Part shown: positions 1-5,792 of the stretch, piece by piece
How positions within the stretch are numbered: the stretch's first letter is position 1
How the letters are laid out: every line of letters starts with the position of its first letter
DNA from: Vulcanimicrobiia bacterium
GTDB taxonomy: Bacteria; Eremiobacterota; Eremiobacteria; Baltobacterales; Baltobacteraceae
Reading direction: 5' to 3'
Assembly (NCBI GenBank): GCA_024281135.1
Contig: JAMXLG010000060.1
Span: 1-5,857 of the forward strand
DNA length: 5,857 nucleotides
The notes under the pieces: generated by a model
Databases searched by the model: none
What the model saw: the letters and a program-made list of their open reading frames with translations, nothing else
What the model was told of the DNA's origin: nothing
Position numbers and translations under genes: made by a program

Positions 1-300
1 GTGATCTTCAACATCACCGGCGGTCCGGACATGGCGATGTACGAAGTCAACGAAGCCGCAGAAATGATTGCGCGCAGCGTTGATTCCGACGCGCAAATCA
101 TCTTCGGTGCATCGATCGACCCAAGCATGTCGGGTAAAGTGCGCGTTACCGTTCTCGCGGCGGGCTTCGGGCCGCCGAAGTCGTATCGACAAGTGATCAG
201 CGCATCGAATGTGTTCGAAAACGGGGGCAAGATCGATTCGGTATCGCCCGTGAACATGGACGACATCGAAGTCCCGGCGTTCCTTCGCTATCGCGGATAA
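1..300 (+). CDS. ftsZ: Cell division protein FtsZ, C-terminal part (5' end outside window)
   Basis: FtsZ is the tubulin-like GTPase that polymerises into the cytoplasmic Z-ring at the division site. The visible 99 residues open inside the C-terminal subdomain. NITGGPD, the helix EVNEAAEMIA, the strand IIFGASID and VRVTVLAAGF match the usual FtsZ order (NITGGPDLTL.EVNEAA...ANIIFG..ID...VRVTVIATGF). After the fold comes a linker of only about 28 residues, then DDIEVPAFLRYRG, the conserved tail peptide (core D-I-x-V/I-P-A-F-L-R) that binds FtsA, ZipA or SepF-type anchors. The gene ends with TAA at 298-300. The GTG at position 1 is an internal Val codon, not a start. The GTP-binding half (GGGTGTG) lies upstream of the window. 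thyX follows after 3 bases, so cotranscription is likely. Identity is near certain from the motifs. Confidence 0.96.
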   Translation: MIFNITGGPDMAMYEVNEAAEMIARSVDSDAQIIFGASIDPSMSGKVRVTVLAAGFGPPKSYRQVISASNVFENGGKIDSVSPVNMDDIEVPAFLRYRG

Positions 301-303
301 TAG

Positions 304-1131
304 ATGCCTGATCGTCATCCTGAGCCTGTCGAAGGGTTCAGCGCGCGGGTGCTTACCGATTCGGTAAGCCCCGCCGGCATTCGCGTAACAACGATGGAAG
401 TTCGCTTCCCTCGTTTTGTTTTGAGCGAATTTAACACGCATAGAAGCTTTTCACGTTCGAGCGCGAGCAGCAGGGCCGTGCCGACGAATAAAATGATCGA
501 GCGCATCCTGCAAAATCCCGCGATGCCGGTTGAGTGGGGCGTCAATAAAGCCGGTATGTCGGCGAGCGAGGCGCTTACTCAAGAGCAGGCGCGCGAAGCG
601 CGTGCAGAATGGTTGCGCGCGCGCGATAGTGCTGTCGAGCACGTTCGTAGTCTTCAGAAGTTTAACGTACATAAGCAAGTTATTAATAGAATTTTGGAAC
701 CGTTCATGTGGCATACAGTCATCGTAACTGCCACCGAGTGGGAGAACTTCTACAGCTTGCGGTGTGCTCCGAATGCGCAGCCTGAGATTCGCGTGGCTGC
801 CGAACTCATGCGCGACGCGATGAACACGTCGCAGCCGCGGAGTGTCGATTTCGGTGAGTGGCATTTGCCGTTGGTGCAGGACGACGAACGCGATCTTCCG
901 ATCGAGCAGTTAAAGAAGATCAGTGCTGCACGCTGTGCTCGCGTGTCGTATCTGACGCATGACGGAAAGCGTGATATTGCCAAGGATATTGAGCTCTGCG
1001 AGCGGCTCTTGAGTGACCGCCATCTGAGTCCGTTCGAACACGTCGCGACGCCGAGCGACGACGTGGATTTTCATGCGAATTTTCGCGGTTGGATTCAAAT
1101 GCGCGCCGCAATAGAGCACGTCACCGTCTAA
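304..1131 (+). CDS. thyX: Flavin-dependent thymidylate synthase ThyX
   Basis: ThyX makes dTMP from dUMP in the cytoplasm, using methylenetetrahydrofolate as carbon donor and NADPH-reduced FAD as reductant, and replaces ThyA. The 275-residue frame is in the size range of the longer ThyX type. Its signature at residues 45-57, T-H-R-S-F-S-R-S-S-A-S-S-R, aligns with the classical RHR(x7)S motif. His46, Arg47, Ser50, Ser55 and Arg57 are kept; the first Arg is Thr and the usual Asn is Ser52. Further matches are NRILEPF (128-134), LRCAPNAQPEI (152-162, compare LRx4AQxEI), CARVSY (211-216) and LSPFEHVA (241-248). The start is uncertain. ATG304 has no visible Shine-Dalgarno, and residues 4-11 (RHPEPVEG) are encoded by a dispersed repeat. 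GTG349 (Val16) begins just before the conserved segment VLTDSVSP and has GAAGGG 12 bases upstream. Function is confident; the first 15 residues are not. Confidence 0.93.
   Translation: MPDRHPEPVEGFSARVLTDSVSPAGIRVTTMEVRFPRFVLSEFNTHRSFSRSSASSRAVPTNKMIERILQNPAMPVEWGVNKAGMSASEALTQEQAREARAEWLRARDSAVEHVRSLQKFNVHKQVINRILEPFMWHTVIVTATEWENFYSLRCAPNAQPEIRVAAELMRDAMNTSQPRSVDFGEWHLPLVQDDERDLPIEQLKKISAARCARVSYLTHDGKRDIAKDIELCERLLSDRHLSPFEHVATPSDDVDFHANFRGWIQMRAAIEHVTV
312..341 (+). repeat. Palindromic dispersed repeat (HPEPVEG-coding, REP-like) inside the thyX start
   Basis: The core GTCATCCTGAGCCTGTCGAA (314-333) matches, from memory, a short repeat found in many copies in numerous bacterial and metagenomic genomes, usually as TCATCCTGAG...GAAGGATGA. 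In this frame it reads RHPEPVEG. This copy has a diverged right end, but it still folds: CTGAGCC (320-326) pairs with GGTTCAG (335-341) around an 8-base loop with one G-U pair. Only one copy is seen in the window, so its dispersed nature rests on recall rather than on the sequence given. Confidence 0.6.
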
Positions 1132-1157
1132 GAAAATAGTTCTTTAGGACTATTTTC
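1132..1157. terminator. Perfect AT-rich dyad directly after thyX stop, possible weak terminator
   Basis: GAAAATAGT (1132-1140) and ACTATTTTC (1149-1157) are perfect reverse complements around the 8-base loop TCTTTAGG. The dyad begins on the base after the thyX stop codon. There is no separate U-run, but both strands end the stem in TTTTC, so a weak bidirectional terminator, an mRNA 3'-end stem or a protein-binding dyad are all possible. Confidence 0.45.
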
Positions 1158-1179
1158 CGCGCAGAGTTCCCCAAGCGAC

Positions 1180-1209
1180 AGGCGCCTTGACATTAAGGCG
1201 CCTTTTATT
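1180..1209 (+). terminator. Rho-independent terminator after ftsZ-thyX
   Basis: A perfect 9-bp stem, AGGCGCCTT (1180-1188) with AAGGCGCCT (1195-1203), closes a 6-base loop GACATT and runs into TTTTATT (1203-1209). A GC-rich stem, short loop and U-tract are the classical intrinsic terminator layout. It separates the ftsZ-thyX transcript from the pilus operon. Confidence 0.88.
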
Positions 1210-1218
1210 CCGCCATTA

Positions 1219-1248
1219 TTGCCAAGAGATTGCTGTCTGTGGTTTAAC
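1219..1248 (+). promoter_or_regulatory. Candidate weak promoter of the pilus operon
   Basis: After the terminator the operon needs its own promoter before 1304. The best housekeeping-type candidate is TTGCCA (1219-1224, 5 of 6 to TTGACA), an 18-base spacer, and TTTAAC (1243-1248, 4 of 6 to TATAAT but missing the two most conserved bases). TTGCAA (1251-1256) with GTATCT (1275-1280) at 18 bases is a second weak option. Neither is convincing, so a promoter for an alternative sigma is possible. Apart from the two hairpins and this site, nothing else is seen in 1132-1303. Confidence 0.25.
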
Positions 1249-1303
1249 TTTTGCAAGCGAGCGCTCTCTGTAGCGTATCTCTGAAATGACCTAACGACTA
1301 CGG

Positions 1304-2776
1304 GTGGGGCGTTTGGCTACTCAGACTACTGGTCGTCCATTACCTATGGGCGACGCGTCTATCGGTATTTCTCGTGAGGCGCTGCTTCACGTTCCCTACG
1401 CGTTGGCGCGTCGGTACAACGTTCTGGCATATCGCGCTGAGGGCAGTGATCTTCACGTGCTCGTCCCCGATACAGCCGACGATGACGTCCTCGATCGGAT
1501 ACGCAACGTGTCCGGAATGCGCGTTCGCGCGCAAGAAGCATCGATAGACACGCTTCGCGCGCGCATAGCGAGTGCATATGCCGTTGAAGAGCCTGTCATA
1601 GATGATGTGTCCGACGCCCCGCCAGCAATTCGCGCTGTAGACGAAATGCACGAAGATGCAGTTGCTGCTCGTGCCTCGGACATTCATGTTGAGCCGACAT
1701 TCGACGGCGGTCGGGTACGGCAACGAGTCGACGGCATCCTCATGGAAACGAGAGCGCTCTCAGCCCAACTCTATACACAAGTTGTTTCACGCATAAAACT
1801 ACTAGCGGCGATGGATATTGCGGATCGGCGTGCCCCTCAAGATGGCCGCTACACCATCGGCGCGGCAGATCGTTCCATCGATGCGCGGGTCTCGTCAATG
1901 CCGACGATATCCGGCGAAAAGCTTGTTATCCGGTTGCTGGACCTCCACGCGCAAATTCCGACCCTCGAACAATTGGGCATGGGTTCAATGATGCTCCAGC
2001 GCTATCGGGCTTTCGTGCACTCACCCCACGGTCTTATCGTGGTGTGCGGACCGACAGGCAGCGGCAAGACTACCACGCTCTACGCCTCACTTGCAGAGCG
2101 CAACTCGATCCGGGAACATCTTTGCACGGTAGAGGATCCTGTTGAAGTTCGGATTCCCGGCGTTGCGCAAGTGCAGGTCAACGAGCGCGCGGGATTGACG
2201 TTCGGAACCGCGTTGCGCTCATTCTTACGACAGGATCCCAACGTGTTGATGGTCGGAGAAATGCGCGACGGTGAAACCGCAAAAGTTGCGCTATCTGCGT
2301 CTTTGTCGGGCCAGCTCGTTATGACTACGCTTCACGCGAGCGATGCACCGAGAGTGATCGAGCGATTGATCGAACTCGGCGCACAACCGCAGGCGATCGC
2401 TGCGGGGCTGTCAGCCATCGTCGCACAGCGTCTCGTGCGCCGTCTTTGCCCGGTGTGCCGCGAACGAACTAGGCTCGACGTAACCGATGCGGAAAATCTC
2501 GGCCTAATCGCGGGAGCGTTCGCATTTACTCCTGGCGGATGTCACGAATGCGATGGAAACGGCTACCGCGGCCGGATTGCGATCTTTGAGTTTCTCCCGA
2601 TCACGCATGAACTTCGGTATGCAATTGCATCCCGCTCGTCTTCCGTCGCGATCAATGAACTGGCCCGTGCCGCCGGATATCGCACGATGCTCGCGGATGC
2701 TGCTACTCGCATCAACTTGGGAGATACGAGTCTCGATGAAATTCGCCGCGTTCTTACGTTTGAGAGCCAAGCTTGA
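1304..2776 (+). CDS. pilB: Type IV pilus assembly ATPase, PilB/GspE family
   Basis: This is the cytoplasmic hexameric ATPase that drives pilin insertion into the growing pilus or pseudopilus through the PilC platform. Domains in order: a short MshEN/T2SSE_N-type N-domain (about 20-93), the N2 domain opening with ASDIHVEP (124-131) and MDIADRRAPQDGR (170-182), then the RecA-like ATPase. Visible motifs are Walker A GPTGSGKTTT (249-258, Lys255), the Asp box VEDPVE (276-281), Walker B VGEMRD (317-322) and the His box TTLHASDA (His344). The zinc tetracysteine is Cys382, Cys385, Cys413 and Cys416, followed by DGNGYRGR. The zinc motif and HAS-D box mark the assembly (PilB/GspE) rather than the retraction type. 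At 490 residues it is shorter than most PilB because the first helical half of the N-domain is missing. GTG1304 is a provisional start; no Shine-Dalgarno is visible, and TTG1313 (after GGGTGGGG) or ATG1346 are in-frame alternatives. It could serve type II secretion, but the adjacent pilT favours T4P. Confidence 0.93.
   Translation: MGRLATQTTGRPLPMGDASIGISREALLHVPYALARRYNVLAYRAEGSDLHVLVPDTADDDVLDRIRNVSGMRVRAQEASIDTLRARIASAYAVEEPVIDDVSDAPPAIRAVDEMHEDAVAARASDIHVEPTFDGGRVRQRVDGILMETRALSAQLYTQVVSRIKLLAAMDIADRRAPQDGRYTIGAADRSIDARVSSMPTISGEKLVIRLLDLHAQIPTLEQLGMGSMMLQRYRAFVHSPHGLIVVCGPTGSGKTTTLYASLAERNSIREHLCTVEDPVEVRIPGVAQVQVNERAGLTFGTALRSFLRQDPNVLMVGEMRDGETAKVALSASLSGQLVMTTLHASDAPRVIERLIELGAQPQAIAAGLSAIVAQRLVRRLCPVCRERTRLDVTDAENLGLIAGAFAFTPGGCHECDGNGYRGRIAIFEFLPITHELRYAIASRSSSVAINELARAAGYRTMLADAATRINLGDTSLDEIRRVLTFESQA
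2762..2766 (+). promoter_or_regulatory. Ribosome binding site supporting the TTG start of pilT
   Basis: GAGAG lies 6 bases before TTG2773, inside the end of pilB. It is a modest Shine-Dalgarno match, but its spacing and the TTGA stop/start overlap support this rare start codon. Confidence 0.5.
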
Positions 2777-3855
2777 ACGATAGCTTCTCGGAGATTCGGT
2801 TCAACGATCTTCTTTACGTCGCGCGGGCGCGCGCCGCTTCAGACATCCACCTTTTGCCCGGCGTTCGAGCGTCGATTCGCGTCGACGGGGATCTTGAGTA
2901 CCTTGACGGTCCCATCGTGACAGAAGAAGAAACGTTTCATATCGCACAGCGGCTGCTCGATGAATCGACGGCTGCGCGACTGAACGAACTTGGTGACGCA
3001 ACCTGCACGTGGAGTGGTTCGGACAGCGCGGTGATACGCGTCCATGCCTTCCGGTCACAAGGCAACGTCGCTTTATCGATCCGCTTACTGCCGCGAACCA
3101 TACCATCGTTGGAATCGCTACATTTGCCGTCGTCAGTTGCGGCGCTCGCGCAAAAACAGCGTGGGATCATTCTCTTTGCCGGTCCAACCGGGAGCGGCAA
3201 ATCAACGTCGATGGCTGCGTTACTCGGGGAAATCAATCGGAATCAGGCGCGACGCATCATCACGATCGAAGATCCGATTGAATACCGCCATACGAGCGAC
3301 CGATCCGTGATCGTGCAACGCGAGGTCGGGCGTGACGTTCGCAGCTTCTCTGACGCCGTTGTTGGCGCGCTCCGCGCTGATCCTGACGTGGTGATGATCG
3401 GCGAAATGAGAGACACGCCTACGACCCGTTCAGCGATAGCGGCCGCAGAGACAGGTCACCTCGTTCTTGCTACGTTGCACACTGGAGACGCCGTTCAGAC
3501 GGTGGACCGCATCGTTGATGCATTTTCCGGCAACGAGCCAGCCCAGATGCGAGCGCAACTCGCCGCTACACTCATTGCAGTCGTTTGCCAGCGACTACTG
3601 CCTCGCTCGTCCGGCCGCGGCCGACGCGCGGCCGCGGAGGTGCTGATCGCAACTGATGCGGTGCGTGCGACAATTCGCGAGGGAAGAACGCATCAGCTTC
3701 GTAACTTGATGCTGACGGGACGTCAATTCGGGATGCAAACGCTCGAGCATCACTTGAGCGATCTGGTTTCGCAGCGCATCATTAATAGTGACGTCGCTGC
3801 GGCGGCTTCTGAGCGGCGGAGCGAACTACGCGAAAGCGCTGCGAGTAGCGTTTGA
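2773..3855 (+). CDS. pilT: Pilus retraction ATPase, PilT family
   Basis: PilT hexamers disassemble the pilus at its base, giving twitching motility, surface sensing and DNA uptake. The 360 residues match the family's usual length. The N-terminal domain contains ASDIHLLPG (22-30) and IRVDGDL. The ATPase core has Walker A GPTGSGKSTS (137-146, Lys143), the Asp box IEDPIE (165-170), Walker B IGEMRD (209-214) and the His box ATLHTGDA (His236). VDRIVDAF and MRAQLAATL follow, both typical of PilT. VRATIREGRTHQ (297-308) corresponds to the PilT AIRNLIRE element, in which A-I-R-N-L-I-R-E becomes A-V-R-A-T-I-R-E. The zinc tetracysteine of PilB is absent, as expected. The TTG start overlaps the pilB stop by 4 bases (TTGA), implying translational coupling. 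The pilB-pilT-pilC order is known from other T4P loci. A PilU-like paralogue cannot be excluded, but PilT is the better fit. Confidence 0.93.
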   Translation: MNDSFSEIRFNDLLYVARARAASDIHLLPGVRASIRVDGDLEYLDGPIVTEEETFHIAQRLLDESTAARLNELGDATCTWSGSDSAVIRVHAFRSQGNVALSIRLLPRTIPSLESLHLPSSVAALAQKQRGIILFAGPTGSGKSTSMAALLGEINRNQARRIITIEDPIEYRHTSDRSVIVQREVGRDVRSFSDAVVGALRADPDVVMIGEMRDTPTTRSAIAAAETGHLVLATLHTGDAVQTVDRIVDAFSGNEPAQMRAQLAATLIAVVCQRLLPRSSGRGRRAAAEVLIATDAVRATIREGRTHQLRNLMLTGRQFGMQTLEHHLSDLVSQRIINSDVAAAASERRSELRESAASSV

Positions 3856-3856
3856 C

Positions 3857-5077
3857 GTGGCCATTTTATTCTCATACACGGCGCGAAGCCCCGAAGGCAG
3901 ATTCGTTGCTGGTTCGATGCATGCCGAATCCCAGGAACATGCGCTCTCGCACCTGCGGATGCGCTCGCTGTACGTTACATCTCTTGAACCGAAGGCGCGC
4001 GTCAAGGGAAGAGTAACGGGGCTGTTCACGCTCCTTCCGGTTAGTGCGAGTGCGCGTCTTGCCTTTTTCCGATCGCTCGCGACGCTGGTTCGCGCTGGGG
4101 TGCCGTTGCGTCGCGCCTTGGAAGTCTCGATCGAGCAATGCGTCGACGCTCGTTTAGCAGAAGCGTTGCGCTCAGTTGCGAGTGACATCGAGAGCGGGAC
4201 GGCGCTATCGTTTGCAATGTCTCGCCGGCCACGCGAGTTCTCCCCGTTATTCATTGCTATGATTAAAGCTGGCGAATTGGGGGGCGTCCTCGACGAAGTC
4301 TTGGAGCGCCTCGCGACTATGCTCGAACTCGATCGCGCGATGCGAAAGCGCCTCTCGGCAGCTCTTGCTTATCCGGCGGTAGTTGCATGCGCCGCAATAG
4401 TGCTCGTGCTTTTCTTGGTTGCGAACATCGTTCCGGCTTTCGCGGGGCTCTTTACGGAGATGCACGTCAAGGTGCCCCTCACGACCAAAATCTTGATTGC
4501 CATAGGGACGCTCATTTCGTCCCCCATCAACGATGCGGTCATTATTGCAATTATTGCTGCGGCCGCGCTCGGGTTGCGCGCCGCGTTGAGGCAACCCCGA
4601 CTCGCCGCATCACTCGATGCAACGTGGTTGCGTGTTCCTGCCATTGGCACACTAATTCGTAAGGTGATTGTCGCCCGAGTAGCACGCACCCTTGGAACAT
4701 TGCTAAGGTCCGGTGTCCCGATCCTAAGCGCATTGGATTCATGCGAAGAGGTTGTGGGAAGCGTTTTATACTCTAGAGCGGTGCGGAACGTCGCAAAAGA
4801 GCTACACGACGGCCATGCGATGACCGTGCCGCTGCAAAAAAGCCGCCTCTTCGATCCGATTTTTATTCAACTCGTTCGTGTCGGAGAAGAAACCGGCACG
4901 CTCGATGCTATGCTGCTGCGAGTTGCCGAGTATTTCGAGGTGGACGTCGAGAGTGCCATCGCAGCGCTTGGAAGCATCGTAGAGCCAATTCTCATCATGT
5001 TCTTAGGTACAGTCGTCGGAACGATTGTTGCTTCCGTTCTCATTCCACTCTATTCAATTATAGGGAGCATAAAGTGA
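3857..5077 (+). CDS. pilC: Inner-membrane platform protein, PilC/GspF family
   Basis: PilC is the polytopic inner-membrane platform that couples the PilB and PilT motors to pilin movement. I place the start at GTG3857, one base after the pilT stop. It gives 406 residues beginning VAILFSYTARSPEGRFVAGS, which matches the family N-terminus (x-F-x-Y-x-A-x-D/S-x-x-G) and its usual length of about 400. A longer frame opening at GTG3788 would add 23 residues lying inside pilT. Two T2SSF repeats are visible, near residues 67-192 (LAFFRSLATLVRAGVPLRRAL ... GELGGVLDEVLERLA) and 272-399 (VARTLGTLLRSGVPILSAL ... GEETGTLDAMLLRVA). Hydrophobic segments fall near 170-195, 211-243 (broken by SSPIND) and 376-399. 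The Shine-Dalgarno is weak, so expression probably depends on coupling to pilT. GspF of type II secretion is the alternative name. Confidence 0.92.
   Translation: MAILFSYTARSPEGRFVAGSMHAESQEHALSHLRMRSLYVTSLEPKARVKGRVTGLFTLLPVSASARLAFFRSLATLVRAGVPLRRALEVSIEQCVDARLAEALRSVASDIESGTALSFAMSRRPREFSPLFIAMIKAGELGGVLDEVLERLATMLELDRAMRKRLSAALAYPAVVACAAIVLVLFLVANIVPAFAGLFTEMHVKVPLTTKILIAIGTLISSPINDAVIIAIIAAAALGLRAALRQPRLAASLDATWLRVPAIGTLIRKVIVARVARTLGTLLRSGVPILSALDSCEEVVGSVLYSRAVRNVAKELHDGHAMTVPLQKSRLFDPIFIQLVRVGEETGTLDAMLLRVAEYFEVDVESAIAALGSIVEPILIMFLGTVVGTIVASVLIPLYSIIGSIK
5063..5067 (+). promoter_or_regulatory. Ribosome binding site of the sigma factor gene
   Basis: GGGAG sits 6 bases before GTG5074, inside the last codons of pilC. 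This good site, together with the GTGA stop/start overlap, decides the sigma factor's start. Confidence 0.7.
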
Positions 5078-5748
5078 TCGCGGGTAAAGCGAGTCGAGAA
5101 ACTATTATTGAGGGACATCACTATCTTTGCGCACGTGCGGCCCGTAAATTCTGCCGGGACGGTGTGGAACGTGCAGATTTAGAGCAGATCGCGGCGATCG
5201 GATTGATCAAAGCGGCAGATCGATACGACGAAGACCAGGGAACTCCGTTTGAAGCATACGCGTGGGTGTTGATACTCGGCGAGCTGATGCATTATGTGAG
5301 GGACACGGAACGACTACTGCGGGCACCACGCAAGATCCGCGATTTGGAACGGCGCTGGTCAGCAGCAGAGCGAGAACTGTGGGGCATGCTGGCACGCGAA
5401 CCAAAACCCTCTGAAATCTCGCAAATGCTTGGCTTGACGGCAGAGGAAGAATACGAGGTGCATCGCTATCGTCAAGCGCGCGCCGTGCTCTCCATGGAAG
5501 CGCTACATCCTTACGAGATTCAGGTGTTGTCGTACACGATCGATCGTCAACTGGATCGGTTGATGATCGAGAACGGCATGGACGGGCTTTCGACGGTAGA
5601 GCGAGAAATCTTAACTGAGATCTACGAACGCGACACACCGGTTCAGGAGATCGCGCAGCGTCTCGGATACTCGCGACGTCACATTGCCAGGTTACACAGA
5701 GAAGCGTTGAAGAAACTTTCTTCATTCACCGGTCCCATTTCCGCGTAG
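5074..5748 (+). CDS. Alternative RNA polymerase sigma factor, group 3 sigma-70 (SigB/SigF/FliA-like)
   Basis: This is a promoter-recognition subunit of RNA polymerase. The 224 residues carry region 2 at about 10-78 (HHYLCARAARKF ... RADLEQIAAIGLIKAADRYD ... FEAYAWVLILGELMHYVRD), which fits the group 3 pattern F-S-T-Y-A-x-x-x-I-x-G-E-I-x-x-Y-x-R-D. Region 3 spans about 82-140 (LRAPRKIRDLERRW ... LAREPKPSEISQMLGLT). Region 4 spans about 170-217, with the helix-turn-helix PVQEIAQRLGYSRRHIARLHREALKKL. The presence of region 3 rules out an ECF sigma, and the lack of region 1.1 rules out the housekeeping one. It overlaps the pilC stop by 4 bases (GTGA) and has its own GGGAG site. No anti-sigma or anti-anti-sigma gene is visible in the window. 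Its place between pilC and the prepilin suggests that it controls pilus, pseudopilus or competence genes. That target set is inferred, and I do not assign a symbol. Confidence 0.9.
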   Translation: MIAGKASRETIIEGHHYLCARAARKFCRDGVERADLEQIAAIGLIKAADRYDEDQGTPFEAYAWVLILGELMHYVRDTERLLRAPRKIRDLERRWSAAERELWGMLAREPKPSEISQMLGLTAEEEYEVHRYRQARAVLSMEALHPYEIQVLSYTIDRQLDRLMIENGMDGLSTVEREILTEIYERDTPVQEIAQRLGYSRRHIARLHREALKKLSSFTGPISA

Positions 5749-5752
5749 AGCG

Positions 5753-5778
5753 GGAACTCAACTCGGTAACTGAGTTTT
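5753..5778 (+). terminator. Stem-loop between sigma gene and prepilin, possible attenuator
   Basis: AACTCA (5755-5760) pairs with TGAGTT (5771-5776) around a 10-base loop. Two G-U pairs (G5754-T5777, G5753-T5778) could extend the stem to 8 bp, and the 3' side ends in TTTT. A competing stem AACTC (5760-5764) with GAGTT (5772-5776) is also possible. It is too weak for a strong terminator. It could act as an attenuator or as a 5' stabiliser of the prepilin mRNA. Confidence 0.4.
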
Positions 5779-5788
5779 AGGGACGGAG
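5779..5788 (+). promoter_or_regulatory. Ribosome binding site of the prepilin gene
   Basis: AGGGACGGAG carries two purine-rich cores: AGGGA ending 9 bases before ATG5793 and GGAG ending 4 bases before it. It is the strongest Shine-Dalgarno region in the window, fitting high expression of a structural pilin. Confidence 0.7.
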
Positions 5789-5792
5789 CGAG

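Noticed and set aside
1..3. GTG at the window's first base as a gene start.
   Set aside because: It is an internal valine codon of ftsZ; the GTPase half of the protein must lie upstream.
1187..1192. Perfect TTGACA, a consensus -35 box.
   Set aside because: It spans the loop of the 1180-1209 terminator and has no acceptable -10 box at 16-18 bases (the sequence there is CCGCCA-like).
1286..1294. ATG at 1286 in frame with pilB, as an upstream start.
   Set aside because: It is followed after one codon by TAA (ATG ACC TAA), so it cannot extend pilB.
3788..3856. Longer pilC start at GTG3788 giving 429 residues.
   Set aside because: The extra 23 residues lie inside pilT and do not resemble a PilC N-terminus; GTG3857 starts right at the conserved FSYTAR segment.
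5207..5725. 172-codon open frame on the minus strand.
   Set aside because: It is antisense to the clearly coding sigma gene and its translation is Arg/Ser/Pro-rich with no family motif; it is a shadow frame. The same holds for the other antisense frames over thyX, pilB, pilT and pilC.
5753..5758. GGAACT resembling an ECF sigma -35 element before the prepilin.
   Set aside because: The sigma encoded here is group 3, not ECF, no matching -10 follows, and the bases are part of the stem-loop.
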